Assembly: GCA_903869675.1 (NCBI GenBank)
Contig: CAIQAB010000017.1
Span: forward strand, 248,001-312,000
Origin: an uncultured Verrucomicrobiota bacterium
Lineage (GTDB): Bacteria > Verrucomicrobiota > Verrucomicrobiia > Opitutales > Opitutaceae
Reading direction: 5' to 3'
DNA: 64,000 nucleotides
The notes beneath the pieces are model-generated. The model searched no databases. It had not been told where the DNA came from and was given only the letters and a program-made list of their open reading frames with translations. How positions within the stretch are numbered: the first letter of the stretch is position 1; each line of letters opens with the position of its first letter. The position numbers and the translations under genes were made by a program. Positions 55,402-64,000 of the stretch are shown here, piece by piece.

Positions 55402-57501
55402 ATGATCGGTCTGCGCGACGAAAACGAAGCCCTCCCGCCCGACTCCGACGACGCCCCGCCCGCGCCGCTGCCGGTCCGCGCGCCCGAGCTCGCCGCGAAG
55501 CTCTTCGGCGAAGGCGGCATCCTCCACGTCGCCCTTTCCCTCGAACACCGCCCGCAGCAGGCCCGCATGGCCGCCGCCGTGGCCGATGCCGTCGCCTCCG
55601 ACACCCCGCTGGTTTTCGAAGCCGGCACCGGAGTGGGCAAGTCCCTCGCCTACCTGCTGCCAGGAATTATCCACGCCTTCGACCAGAAGCGGCAATTAAT
55701 CGTCTCGACCCATACCATCGCGCTCCAGGAGCAGCTCGACCAAAAGGACCTGCCGCTCTGCCGCCGCGTTTTCCGCGCCGACCCCGCCACCGCCGCCTAC
55801 GCCGACTTCAAGTCCGCCGTGCTGGTGGGCAAGGGCAACTACCTCTGCACCACCCGCCTCGCCACCGCCCTGCGCGACAAGCAAGAGCTCTTCGCCACCC
55901 CCGAGCACGCCGAGCTCCAGCGCGTGGCCGCCTGGGCCGAGCAGACCGAGACCGGCCTGCGCCACGAGATCGTGCCCGCGCCCTCGCCCGATGTGTGGGA
56001 GCTGGTCAACGCCGAGTCCTCCGCCTGCGCCCGCAAATACTGCGACCCCGAGCACTGCCCTTACCAACGTGCCCGCGCCCGGCTCCGCTCCGCCCACGTC
56101 ATCATAGTCAACCACTCCCTGCTCTTCGCCTTGATCGCGGCCGGAGGCGCCACCGCCAACGGCTCGGCCGACAAGGGCGTGCTGTTCCCCGACGACCTCG
56201 TGGTGCTGGACGAGGCCCACACCGTGCCCGAGGTCGCCACCGACTACTTCGGCCTGCGCCTCTCCAGCTACGGCGTCGAGCGCATGCTCCGCCATCTCTA
56301 CAACCCGAAAACGAAACGCGGCCTGTTGCAAAAAATGGGGTCGCCGGAGGAGCGCCAGCTCGTGCAGGACGCACTCGAGGCCTCCCACCAGTTTTTCTCC
56401 GCCCTACAAGAGAACCACCTCGCCCAGCGCCCCATCGTCCGTATCCGCGCCGAGAACTGCGCCGAGTCGTGGCTCGATGGTCCGCTGCTCGCCTTGCAAA
56501 AGGCCGTCCGCACCCGGGCGGACAAATTCGACGAGGGGCGCGAACGCGAAGAGCTACTGGAGCAGGCCGGCAAGCTGCGCGGCGCCCAGCTCGGCATCCG
56601 CCGCTTCCTCGCCTTGGAGGAGCCGGAGAAAAACGTCTACTGGCTGGAGCGCACCGGCCGGCGCCAGACCGTGGTGGCGCTACGCTCCGCCCCGATCGAC
56701 ATCGCCCCGCAATTGAAGGAGACCCTGCTCGACCGCCAGACCGCGGTCGTCTTGACCAGCGCCACCCTCGCGGTAGCCGATGACCTGAAACCCTTTCTCG
56801 CCCGCATCGGCGGACCCCGCGTGCGCGCCGAGGTGCAGCACTCGCCCTTCGACTACGCGAAGAACATGCGGGTTTACCTCGCCGCCGACGTGCCGCTGCC
56901 AACCCGCGACGAGGCCCGGCTGGCGCTCGACGTGCTCGCCGACCACATCGACTTCTGCACCCGCCGCACCACCGGTGGCTCGCTCGTGCTCTTCACCAGC
57001 TACGCCGACATGCAGCGCGTGGCCGAGATCGTCGAACCGATCTACCGGGGCGCCCACCGGCCCTTTTTTATGCAGGGCCCGGGCTCAAACCGCACCGAAC
57101 TCGCCCGGCAGTTGCGCGAGGCCGGCAACGGCGTGCTTTTCGGCACCGAGTCCTTCTGGACCGGTATCGACGTGCCCGGTGACGCCCTCTCCCAAGTCAT
57201 CCTCACCCGCCTGCCCTTCCAAGTCCCCACGCATCCGGTGCTGGAGGCCCGCACCGAGCACATCGAGGCGCGCGGCGGCAACCCCTTCGCCGAACTCACC
57301 CTGCCCGACGCCCTCATGACGTTCCGCCAGGGCATCGGCCGGCTGATCCGCAGCCAGCGCGACCGCGGCGTGATCACGATTCTCGACTCGCGCATCGTGC
57401 AAAAAACCTACGGCCGCCAGTTCCTCGCCTGCCTGCCCCAGCCCAGACACGTCCGTTTCAATCGCGGGAACCGCGCCGAAGTCTTCCAACCTTTTATTTG
57501 A
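55402..57501 (+). CDS. DinG-type ATP-dependent DNA helicase
   Basis: 699-residue XPD-like helicase. Walker A in EAGTGVGKSLAYLLP, the four iron-sulfur cysteines seen in NYLCTTRLAT and ESSACARKYCDPEHCPYQRA, DEAH box in LVVLDEAHTVPEV, and C-terminal helicase motifs in TESFWTGIDVPGDAL and QGIGRLIRSQRDRG. Family members unwind DNA with 5'-3' polarity and resolve R-loops or D-loops. The N-terminal 40 residues are acidic and non-conserved. Confidence 0.92.
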   Translation: MIGLRDENEALPPDSDDAPPAPLPVRAPELAAKLFGEGGILHVALSLEHRPQQARMAAAVADAVASDTPLVFEAGTGVGKSLAYLLPGIIHAFDQKRQLIVSTHTIALQEQLDQKDLPLCRRVFRADPATAAYADFKSAVLVGKGNYLCTTRLATALRDKQELFATPEHAELQRVAAWAEQTETGLRHEIVPAPSPDVWELVNAESSACARKYCDPEHCPYQRARARLRSAHVIIVNHSLLFALIAAGGATANGSADKGVLFPDDLVVLDEAHTVPEVATDYFGLRLSSYGVERMLRHLYNPKTKRGLLQKMGSPEERQLVQDALEASHQFFSALQENHLAQRPIVRIRAENCAESWLDGPLLALQKAVRTRADKFDEGREREELLEQAGKLRGAQLGIRRFLALEEPEKNVYWLERTGRRQTVVALRSAPIDIAPQLKETLLDRQTAVVLTSATLAVADDLKPFLARIGGPRVRAEVQHSPFDYAKNMRVYLAADVPLPTRDEARLALDVLADHIDFCTRRTTGGSLVLFTSYADMQRVAEIVEPIYRGAHRPFFMQGPGSNRTELARQLREAGNGVLFGTESFWTGIDVPGDALSQVILTRLPFQVPTHPVLEARTEHIEARGGNPFAELTLPDALMTFRQGIGRLIRSQRDRGVITILDSRIVQKTYGRQFLACLPQPRHVRFNRGNRAEVFQPFI

Positions 57502-57536
57502 AGCTGACCGGGTTCTAGACAACTTCACGCACCTCC

Positions 57537-58256
57537 ATGCAGCTTTCCTCCGCCGCCCAGACTGATATTGGCCTCCATCGTTCGGAAAACGAGGACCGGC
57601 TGCTCCGTGACGATGATCTGCGCATCTACGCCGTGGCCGACGGCATCGGCGGCCTGCCGGGCGGGGCCGAGGCGGCCGCCACCGCGATTGCCAGCCTCCT
57701 GGAGGAAGCCCAGGCGGCCGGCGAAGCAGTCAACCTCGCCCACGCCTTCGACGCGGTGAACGAAGAAATCCTCCGGCTTTCCGCTAAGCTAGCGCCGGAC
57801 ACCGGCCTAGGCACTACCCTCTGCGCCCTTACCATCACGGAGAAAGACAAACTTCTCCACCTCGCCAACGTCGGCGACTCGCGTTGTTACCTGTTCCGCG
57901 AGGGCCGCCTCCAGCAACTTACCGAGGACGATACGATGGAAAACGAGGTCCTTCGCCGCCGCGCCAACGGCGAGGATATCGAGCTTGAGGACCGCTACCG
58001 CAACGCCCTTACCCGCTGCATTGGCCAGCCGATGCCTCTATATGTCCAAGTGAGTCGCCACGCCTTGCAGTCAGGAGACCAGCTATTGATCTGTTCGGAC
58101 GGCATTTCGCGCCAGATCGACGATGCCGGCATCGTGCGACGGCTCGGTGCTGACCTCACGCCCTCAGCGATCCTCGCGGCCCTCATCGCAGACTCACTGA
58201 TCGCAGGCGGTCTGGATAACGCCACCGGCGTGCTGGTGCGCATCGACGCGATTTAA
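57537..58256 (+). CDS. PP2C-family Ser/Thr protein phosphatase
   Basis: 239 residues. Metal-binding aspartates are in SENEDRLL, VADGIGGLPGG, LICSDGISRQ and GGLDNATGVLV, the standard PPM motifs; GDSRCYLFREGRL is also typical. It would dephosphorylate targets of a Hanks-type kinase, not encoded here. It is followed, 14 bases later, by a small TPR-like gene with which it is probably co-transcribed. Confidence 0.93.
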   Translation: MQLSSAAQTDIGLHRSENEDRLLRDDDLRIYAVADGIGGLPGGAEAAATAIASLLEEAQAAGEAVNLAHAFDAVNEEILRLSAKLAPDTGLGTTLCALTITEKDKLLHLANVGDSRCYLFREGRLQQLTEDDTMENEVLRRRANGEDIELEDRYRNALTRCIGQPMPLYVQVSRHALQSGDQLLICSDGISRQIDDAGIVRRLGADLTPSAILAALIADSLIAGGLDNATGVLVRIDAI

Positions 58257-58270
58257 TCCACCCACCGACC

Positions 58271-58594
58271 GTGATGAACGACCGCGTCGCCCGCTTCACC
58301 GCACTAGTCGGGAGCCAGCCGGACAATCCCCTTTTTCGCTTCAGCCTCGCCCAGGCCCTCGACTCGGCGGGGGATTTGGCCGGTGCGGCTCGACACTACC
58401 AGCTCTGCGCCGACGCCCGCGCCGACTGGATGATGCCTCGCATCCTACTCGGCAAAGCCCTGCTGCGCACCGGCAAGCCGGGCGCCCGCGCAGCCGCCCG
58501 GCCGGTGCTGGAGGAGGCGCTCGCTCTGGCCATAGCCCAGGATCATCAAGATCCGGCCATCGAGCTTAGTGGACTACTTGCCTCTCTAGAATAA
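58271..58594 (+). CDS. Small TPR-like protein
   Basis: 107 residues made of paired helices with TPR-like spacing: PLFRFSLAQALDSAGDLAGA followed by ARHYQLCADARADWMMPRIL and LGKALLRTGKPGARAAARPV. Probably a scaffold or adaptor. It follows the phosphatase gene on the same strand. Exact role not known. Confidence 0.8.
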   Translation: MMNDRVARFTALVGSQPDNPLFRFSLAQALDSAGDLAGAARHYQLCADARADWMMPRILLGKALLRTGKPGARAAARPVLEEALALAIAQDHQDPAIELSGLLASLE

Positions 58595-58637
58595 GCCGGG
58601 CGACGCCCGTCTGGGAGCGCCGCCGCGGCCACACTGC

Positions 58638-60596
58638 TCAATCCTCGGCCTGGAGCGCCGCGATGACCGAGAAATCCTCCAGCGTGCTGGTGTCGCCCTT
58701 CACCTCGCCGCCAACCGCGATCTGCTTGAGGATGCGACGCATGATTTTACCGGAACGGGTCTTCGGCAGGGCCGCCGCGATGCGAATCTGGTCGGGCTTG
58801 GCGAAGGAGCCGATCTCCTTGCCCACATAGGCGCGGAGTTGCTCCTTCAATTCCTCGGAAGCGACCACGCCGTTTTTCAACGACACGAACACCACGAGCG
58901 CCTGGCCCTTGAGCTCGTCGGGCTTGCCCACCGCCGCCGCCTCGGCGACCGCCGGGTGTGAACCCAGCGCGCTCTCCACCTCGGCCGTGCCGATGCGGTG
59001 GCCGGAGATGTTGAGCACGTCATCAATGCGGCCGACGATCCAGAAGTAGCCGTCCTTGTCCTGCTGCGCGCCATCGCCGGTGAAATACCACTCCGGGTGC
59101 TTGGGAAACTCGGAGAAATAGGCCTGCTTAAACCGCGCGTCGTCGCCCCAGAGGGTGCGCAACATCGAGGGCCAGGGCTTGGTAATGACGAGTTTGCCAC
59201 CCTTGCCACGGGGCACTTCCTTGCCGGTCTCGTCGACCACCTTGGCGTTGATCCCGAAAAAGGGCAGCGTAGCCGAGCCGGGCTTGAGCGGAGTGGCGCC
59301 GGGCAGAGGCGTGATCATGATGGAGCCGGTCTCCGTCTGCCACCAGGTATCCACAATGGGACAACGGCCCTTGCCGATGAGTTTGTGATACCAACGCCAG
59401 GCCTCGGCGCTGATCGGCTCGCCCACGCTGCCGAGCAGACGCAGCGAATCAAGGCGGTGCTTGAGCACATAGTTGTCGCCCCAGCGCATGAAGGCCCGGA
59501 TGGCGGTCGGCGCGGTGTAAAGGATGGTCAGGCTATGGCGGTCGATCATCTCCCAGAACCGGTCCGGCTCGGGCTGATTGGGTGCGCCTTCGTAAAGGAA
59601 GACGGTTGAGCCGTTCGAAAGCAGGCCGTAAACCACGTAGCTGTGGCCGGTGATCCAACCGATATCGGCCGAGCAGAAATAACGGTCGGTCTCCTTGAGA
59701 TCGAAAATGTAGTGGGAGGAGACCTTCGCCCCCAACAGGTATCCGGCGGAGGTGTGCAACACGCCCTTGGGTTTTCCGGTGGAACCCGAGGTGTAGAGGA
59801 TAAAGAGCGGATGCTCGGCGTCGAAGGCTTTGGCCTTGTGCTGATTAGGACCGCCCTTCCAGGCGTCGTGCCACCAGATGTCGCGTCCCTCGGTCATCTT
59901 GACGTCGTGGCCGGTGCGCTTGACCACGAGGCAAGCTTGGATGGAAGGGCAGCCGGGCAGGGCCTTATCCACGGCGGACTTTAGCTCGATGATCTTGCCG
60001 CGCCGCCACCCGCCGTCGGCGGTGATAACGAGCTTGGCCTGGCAATCGTTGATGCGGTCCTTCACCGCCTCGGGTGAAAACCCGCCAAAAATCACGGTGT
60101 GAATCGCGCCCACCCGGGCGCAGGCGAGCATCGCGATCATAGCTTCGGGGATCATCGGCAGGTAGATCGCCACGCGGTCGCCCTTACCCACCCCGAGGTT
60201 CTCAAACACGTGCGCCAGACGGCAGACGTGGAGGTGTAACTGCTTGTAGGTAATGGTCCGGACGTCGCCCGGCTCGCCCTCGAAGATGATCGCGGCCTTG
60301 TTCTCGCGCACCGTGCCGAGGTGGCGGTCGAGACAGTTCTCGCAGACGTTCAAAGCTCCGCCCACGAACCACTTCGCATGCGGCGGTTTCCAGTCAAGGA
60401 CCTTGCGGAAGGGCTTGCGCCAAACCAAGTGCTCCGCCGCCATTCGCTTCCAGAATGTTTCTGGAGCATTGACAGACTCGGCGTGGAGCTTCTTGTAGGA
60501 AGCCATATTGCCAAGGTTGGCTTGGCGCTGAAACTCAGCAGTTGGTTTGAACACCCGTTTTTCACGGGACACGGAAGTGATGTTTTTATCCGACAC
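58638..60596 (-). CDS. acs: Acetyl-CoA synthetase
   Basis: 652 residues, normal for AMP-forming acetate--CoA ligase. Signatures: AMP-binding loop [15 protein letters not shown], the acetate-pocket region [39 protein letters not shown], and [10 protein letters not shown] with the lysine that is acetylated to shut the enzyme off. It activates acetate to acetyl-CoA. Divergent from rho across 157 bases that must hold both promoters. Confidence 0.96.
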   Translation of the reverse strand: MSDKNITSVSREKRVFKPTAEFQRQANLGNMASYKKLHAESVNAPETFWKRMAAEHLVWRKPFRKVLDWKPPHAKWFVGGALNVCENCLDRHLGTVRENKAAIIFEGEPGDVRTITYKQLHLHVCRLAHVFENLGVGKGDRVAIYLPMIPEAMIAMLACARVGAIHTVIFGGFSPEAVKDRINDCQAKLVITADGGWRRGKIIELKSAVDKALPGCPSIQACLVVKRTGHDVKMTEGRDIWWHDAWKGGPNQHKAKAFDAEHPLFILYTSGSTGKPKGVLHTSAGYLLGAKVSSHYIFDLKETDRYFCSADIGWITGHSYVVYGLLSNGSTVFLYEGAPNQPEPDRFWEMIDRHSLTILYTAPTAIRAFMRWGDNYVLKHRLDSLRLLGSVGEPISAEAWRWYHKLIGKGRCPIVDTWWQTETGSIMITPLPGATPLKPGSATLPFFGINAKVVDETGKEVPRGKGGKLVITKPWPSMLRTLWGDDARFKQAYFSEFPKHPEWYFTGDGAQQDKDGYFWIVGRIDDVLNISGHRIGTAEVESALGSHPAVAEAAAVGKPDELKGQALVVFVSLKNGVVASEELKEQLRAYVGKEIGSFAKPDQIRIAAALPKTRSGKIMRRILKQIAVGGEVKGDTSTLEDFSVIAALQAED

Positions 60597-60753
60597 GTTG
60601 AGGTGCTGGTTGAGGTTAGGGGATTCGTAAGTGCGCCGTCCAACGGCATGTCCACAAACGCGTCGCCCTTATTCAGACCGCTTTAGGCAGCGTCAAGCCC
60701 CCGCGGAAAACATTCTCCGCGACCGCCCCGGCTCCAACCTACGACTCTCCGAA

Positions 60754-62281
<1,528 letters not shown>

Positions 62282-62283
<2 letters not shown>

Positions 62284-62304
62284 AGACCGGGCCGGGCCGG
62301 CTTC
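62282..62304. terminator. Possible hairpin between convergent rho and leuD
   Basis: GAAG and CCGG arms around GGCC form a GC-rich inverted repeat bridging the two stop codons. No T tract, so the terminator call is weak. Confidence 0.3.
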
Positions 62305-62908
62305 AGGCTACGGCCATGTAGGGCAGTCCGGCGGCGGTGGCCTGAACGGCGGGCAGACCGTCGATCAGATCGCCGATGGCGTCCCAGCGGCCATTCACCA
62401 GCGCGTCACGGGCGGACTCACGCTGGGTGATCGCGATTTTCTCGCCGCCGAAACGGACTTCGCGGGCAGCGACGTCTACGATAATCTCCAAGGCGGGGTT
62501 AGCCTCGATGGCAGCAGAGACCTTAGCGATGTCCTCGCGAGTGGCATTCACGCACGGGATGCCCAGCGTGGTGCTGTTCCCAAAGAAGATCTCGGCAAAG
62601 TTCTCGGCGATCACAGCCCGGAAGCCGGCCTTGTGGATGGCCTGGGGGGCGTGCTCGCGCGAGGAGCCGCAGCCAAAATTGGCACCGGAGAGGAGGACGG
62701 TGGCGCCCTTGTGCTCGGGTTTGTCGATAGGATGGCCGGTCGGCACGCCCTCGGGCGTGTGGCGCACGTCGTAAAACAAGAATTCGCCGAGACCGTCGAA
62801 AACCACGCACTTCATGAAGCGCGCGGGGATGATGCGGTCGGTATCGATATCGTTGCCGGGGACGTAAACGCCGCGACCGATGACGGAGGTGATTTTTGCG
62901 AGAGCCAT
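62303..62908 (-). CDS. leuD: 3-isopropylmalate dehydratase small subunit
   Basis: 201 residues of the aconitase swivel domain. VYVPGNDIDTDRIIPARFM and GANFGCGSSREHAPQAI are the conserved substrate-specificity and active-site segments, NSTTLGIPCV the later one. Pairs with LeuC to isomerise 2-isopropylmalate to 3-isopropylmalate, the second step of leucine synthesis. It lies 119 bases downstream of leuC, and the gap carries a strong hairpin. Confidence 0.95.
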   Translation of the reverse strand: MALAKITSVIGRGVYVPGNDIDTDRIIPARFMKCVVFDGLGEFLFYDVRHTPEGVPTGHPIDKPEHKGATVLLSGANFGCGSSREHAPQAIHKAGFRAVIAENFAEIFFGNSTTLGIPCVNATREDIAKVSAAIEANPALEIIVDVAAREVRFGGEKIAITQRESARDALVNGRWDAIGDLIDGLPAVQATAAGLPYMAVA

Positions 62909-62933
62909 GTTTGTTAAGAAGTCGGATTTATTG

Positions 62934-63004
62934 GCCCACGAAACACACGAAATGACACGAAATCAGAGGTTCGGGTTTCGTGCTCTTTCGTGTGTTTCGT
63001 GGGC
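62934..63004. repeat. 71-base hairpin repeat in the leuC-leuD gap
   Basis: A perfect 19-bp stem, GCCCACGAAACACACGAAA (62934-62952) with its complement (62986-63004), and a further inner ACACGAAA/TTTCGTG pairing. It has no T tract and lies inside an apparent operon. The CACGAAA-rich text resembles dispersed repeats of environmental bacteria. Confidence 0.75.
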
Positions 63005-63027
63005 AACTTGAATTGATATTCGTTTGA

Positions 63028-64000
63028 TCAGTTGACCGCGAAGACCTCGCGGGCGTCAGCGACCACGCCGGTGACGGCGGCGGCGGCGACCATGACCGGG
63101 CTCATCAACACGGTGCGGCCGGTGATGGAGCCCTGGCGGCCCTTGAAATTACGATTGGAGGACGAGGCGCAGAGTTCGTCGCCGATGAGCTTGTCGGGGT
63201 TCATCGCGAGGCACATCGAGCAACCGGCGGCGCGCCACTCGAAGCCCGCCTCGGCGAGGATCTTGTCGAGGCCGAGCTTCTCGCACTGGAGCGCGACGAT
63301 CTGCGAGCCGGGCACGGCGATGGCGCGCACGCCCGGGGCGACCTTGCGACCCTGGATGTATTTGGCCACTTCCTGGAAATCGGAGAGGCGGCCGTTGGTG
63401 CAGGAGCCGAGGAAAGCGACGTTGATTTTGGTGCCTTTGATGGGCTGGCCGGCGGGCAGCTTCATGTAGGCAAGGGCCTCGATGATACCGGCGCGATCGT
63501 CGTCGGAAGCAGCGGTCTCGGGACTGGGGATGTTCTCGTTGATCGAGATGCCTTGGCCGGGGTTGATACCCCAGGTAACGGACGGGGCGATGTCGGCGGC
63601 GTCGATGACCATCACGTCATCATAACGGCAACCGGCGTCGGAAGCGAAGGAACGCCAGCGGGCGACGGCGGCATCCCAAGCGGCGCCAGTCGGCGAATAC
63701 GGACGGCCCTTGAGGTAGGCGAAGGTAGTCTCGTCTGGATTCACGTAGCCGACGCGCGCACCGCCCTCGATGGACATGTTGCACACCGTCATGCGCTCTT
63801 CCATCGAGAAGCCGTCAAAGGTGGAGCCGGCATACTCGTAGGCGAAGCCGGTGCCGCCGTTCACGCCGGTGAGACGGATGATGTGGAGGATGACGTCCTT
63901 GGCGTAAACGCCGGGGCGGAGTTTGCCGTTTACCTCGATACGGCGGACCTTGAGCGCGCCGAGAGCCATGGTCTGGGTGGCGAGCACGTCGCGCACCTGG
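63028..64000 (-). CDS. leuC: 3-isopropylmalate dehydratase large subunit (5' part outside window)
   Basis: C-terminal about 320 residues; the first ~145 residues lie past position 64000. Aconitase-type domains with the iron-sulfur ligands visible in GSCTNGR and [29 protein letters not shown] and [11 protein letters not shown] are family landmarks. The product forms the cluster-bearing subunit of the LeuCD enzyme. Same strand as leuD and upstream of it. Confidence 0.95.
   Translation of the reverse strand, partial: QVRDVLATQTMALGALKVRRIEVNGKLRPGVYAKDVILHIIRLTGVNGGTGFAYEYAGSTFDGFSMEERMTVCNMSIEGGARVGYVNPDETTFAYLKGRPYSPTGAAWDAAVARWRSFASDAGCRYDDVMVIDAADIAPSVTWGINPGQGISINENIPSPETAASDDDRAGIIEALAYMKLPAGQPIKGTKINVAFLGSCTNGRLSDFQEVAKYIQGRKVAPGVRAIAVPGSQIVALQCEKLGLDKILAEAGFEWRAAGCSMCLAMNPDKLIGDELCASSSNRNFKGRQGSITGRTVLMSPVMVAAAAVTGVVADAREVFAVN

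Overview
The window is a GC-rich, densely packed bacterial chromosome segment, most likely from the Verrucomicrobiota (Opitutaceae-like). The case for this is an inference from several traits: a DGDGLSNLAEYAFGLNP-type segment after the signal peptide of a secreted pectate lyase, LL-diaminopimelate aminotransferase (DapL), a GGS-type phosphatidylserine decarboxylase, a fused rhamnulose-1-phosphate aldolase/dehydrogenase, a Rho factor with a long Ala/Pro-rich N-terminus, and few recognisable Shine-Dalgarno sequences. No rRNA operon, replication origin or CRISPR array was seen.

Layout. 0-7.2 kb: a Zn/Mn-type ABC transporter, glnS, trpC, a small membrane protein, rsmA, a GlsB/YeaQ-like protein and a 79-residue protein, all on + and often with overlapping starts and stops. 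7.2-14.8 kb: an accessory island bounded by 27-bp direct repeats of the 3' end of that 79-residue gene. It carries a VapBC-like pair, a broken second copy of the 79-residue gene, and a three-gene TerB-domain/ATPase/helicase cluster that I identify as a Shango anti-phage system. 14.9-21.8 kb: plant-polysaccharide genes (GH43, PL9) and L-rhamnose catabolism (rhaA plus the aldolase/dehydrogenase fusion). 21.8-28.4 kb: nadB, panC, dapL, ahcY, metK. 28.6-38.2 kb: an Hpt protein, psd, an opgG-orf-opgH glucan operon, dnaX with an A10 slippery run that joins it to a second reading frame, the SRP RNA gene, and a sigma factor operon.

38.3-49.3 kb: leuA with a possible leader peptide, a second VapBC-like pair with a palindromic operator touching the antitoxin ATG, an LptF/G permease, rlmN, a GH1 beta-glucosidase, hemC, ilvC-ilvN, tRNA-Val, asd and an L,D-transpeptidase. 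49.3-53.05 kb: a mobile-element scar. It holds a REP-associated transposase between perfect 22-bp inverted repeats, an IS481-type transposase fragment, an AT-rich lipoprotein gene between 22-bp inverted repeats of the same family, and a decayed GH2 beta-galactosidase. 53.07-64 kb: a P1B-type metal ATPase, a DinG-type helicase, a PP2C phosphatase, a TPR-like protein, acs, rho, leuD and the 3' part of leuC, which runs off the window.

How it fits together. The core is housekeeping: branched-chain amino acids (leuA, leuC, leuD, ilvC, ilvN; ilvB absent here), the methyl cycle (metK-ahcY), lysine and threonine precursors (asd, dapL), NAD, pantothenate and haem. Over it lies a saprophytic layer for pectin, rhamnose and beta-glucosides. 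The most notable items are the Shango island inserted at the end of a small gene, and the apparent programmed frameshift or transcriptional slippage in dnaX.
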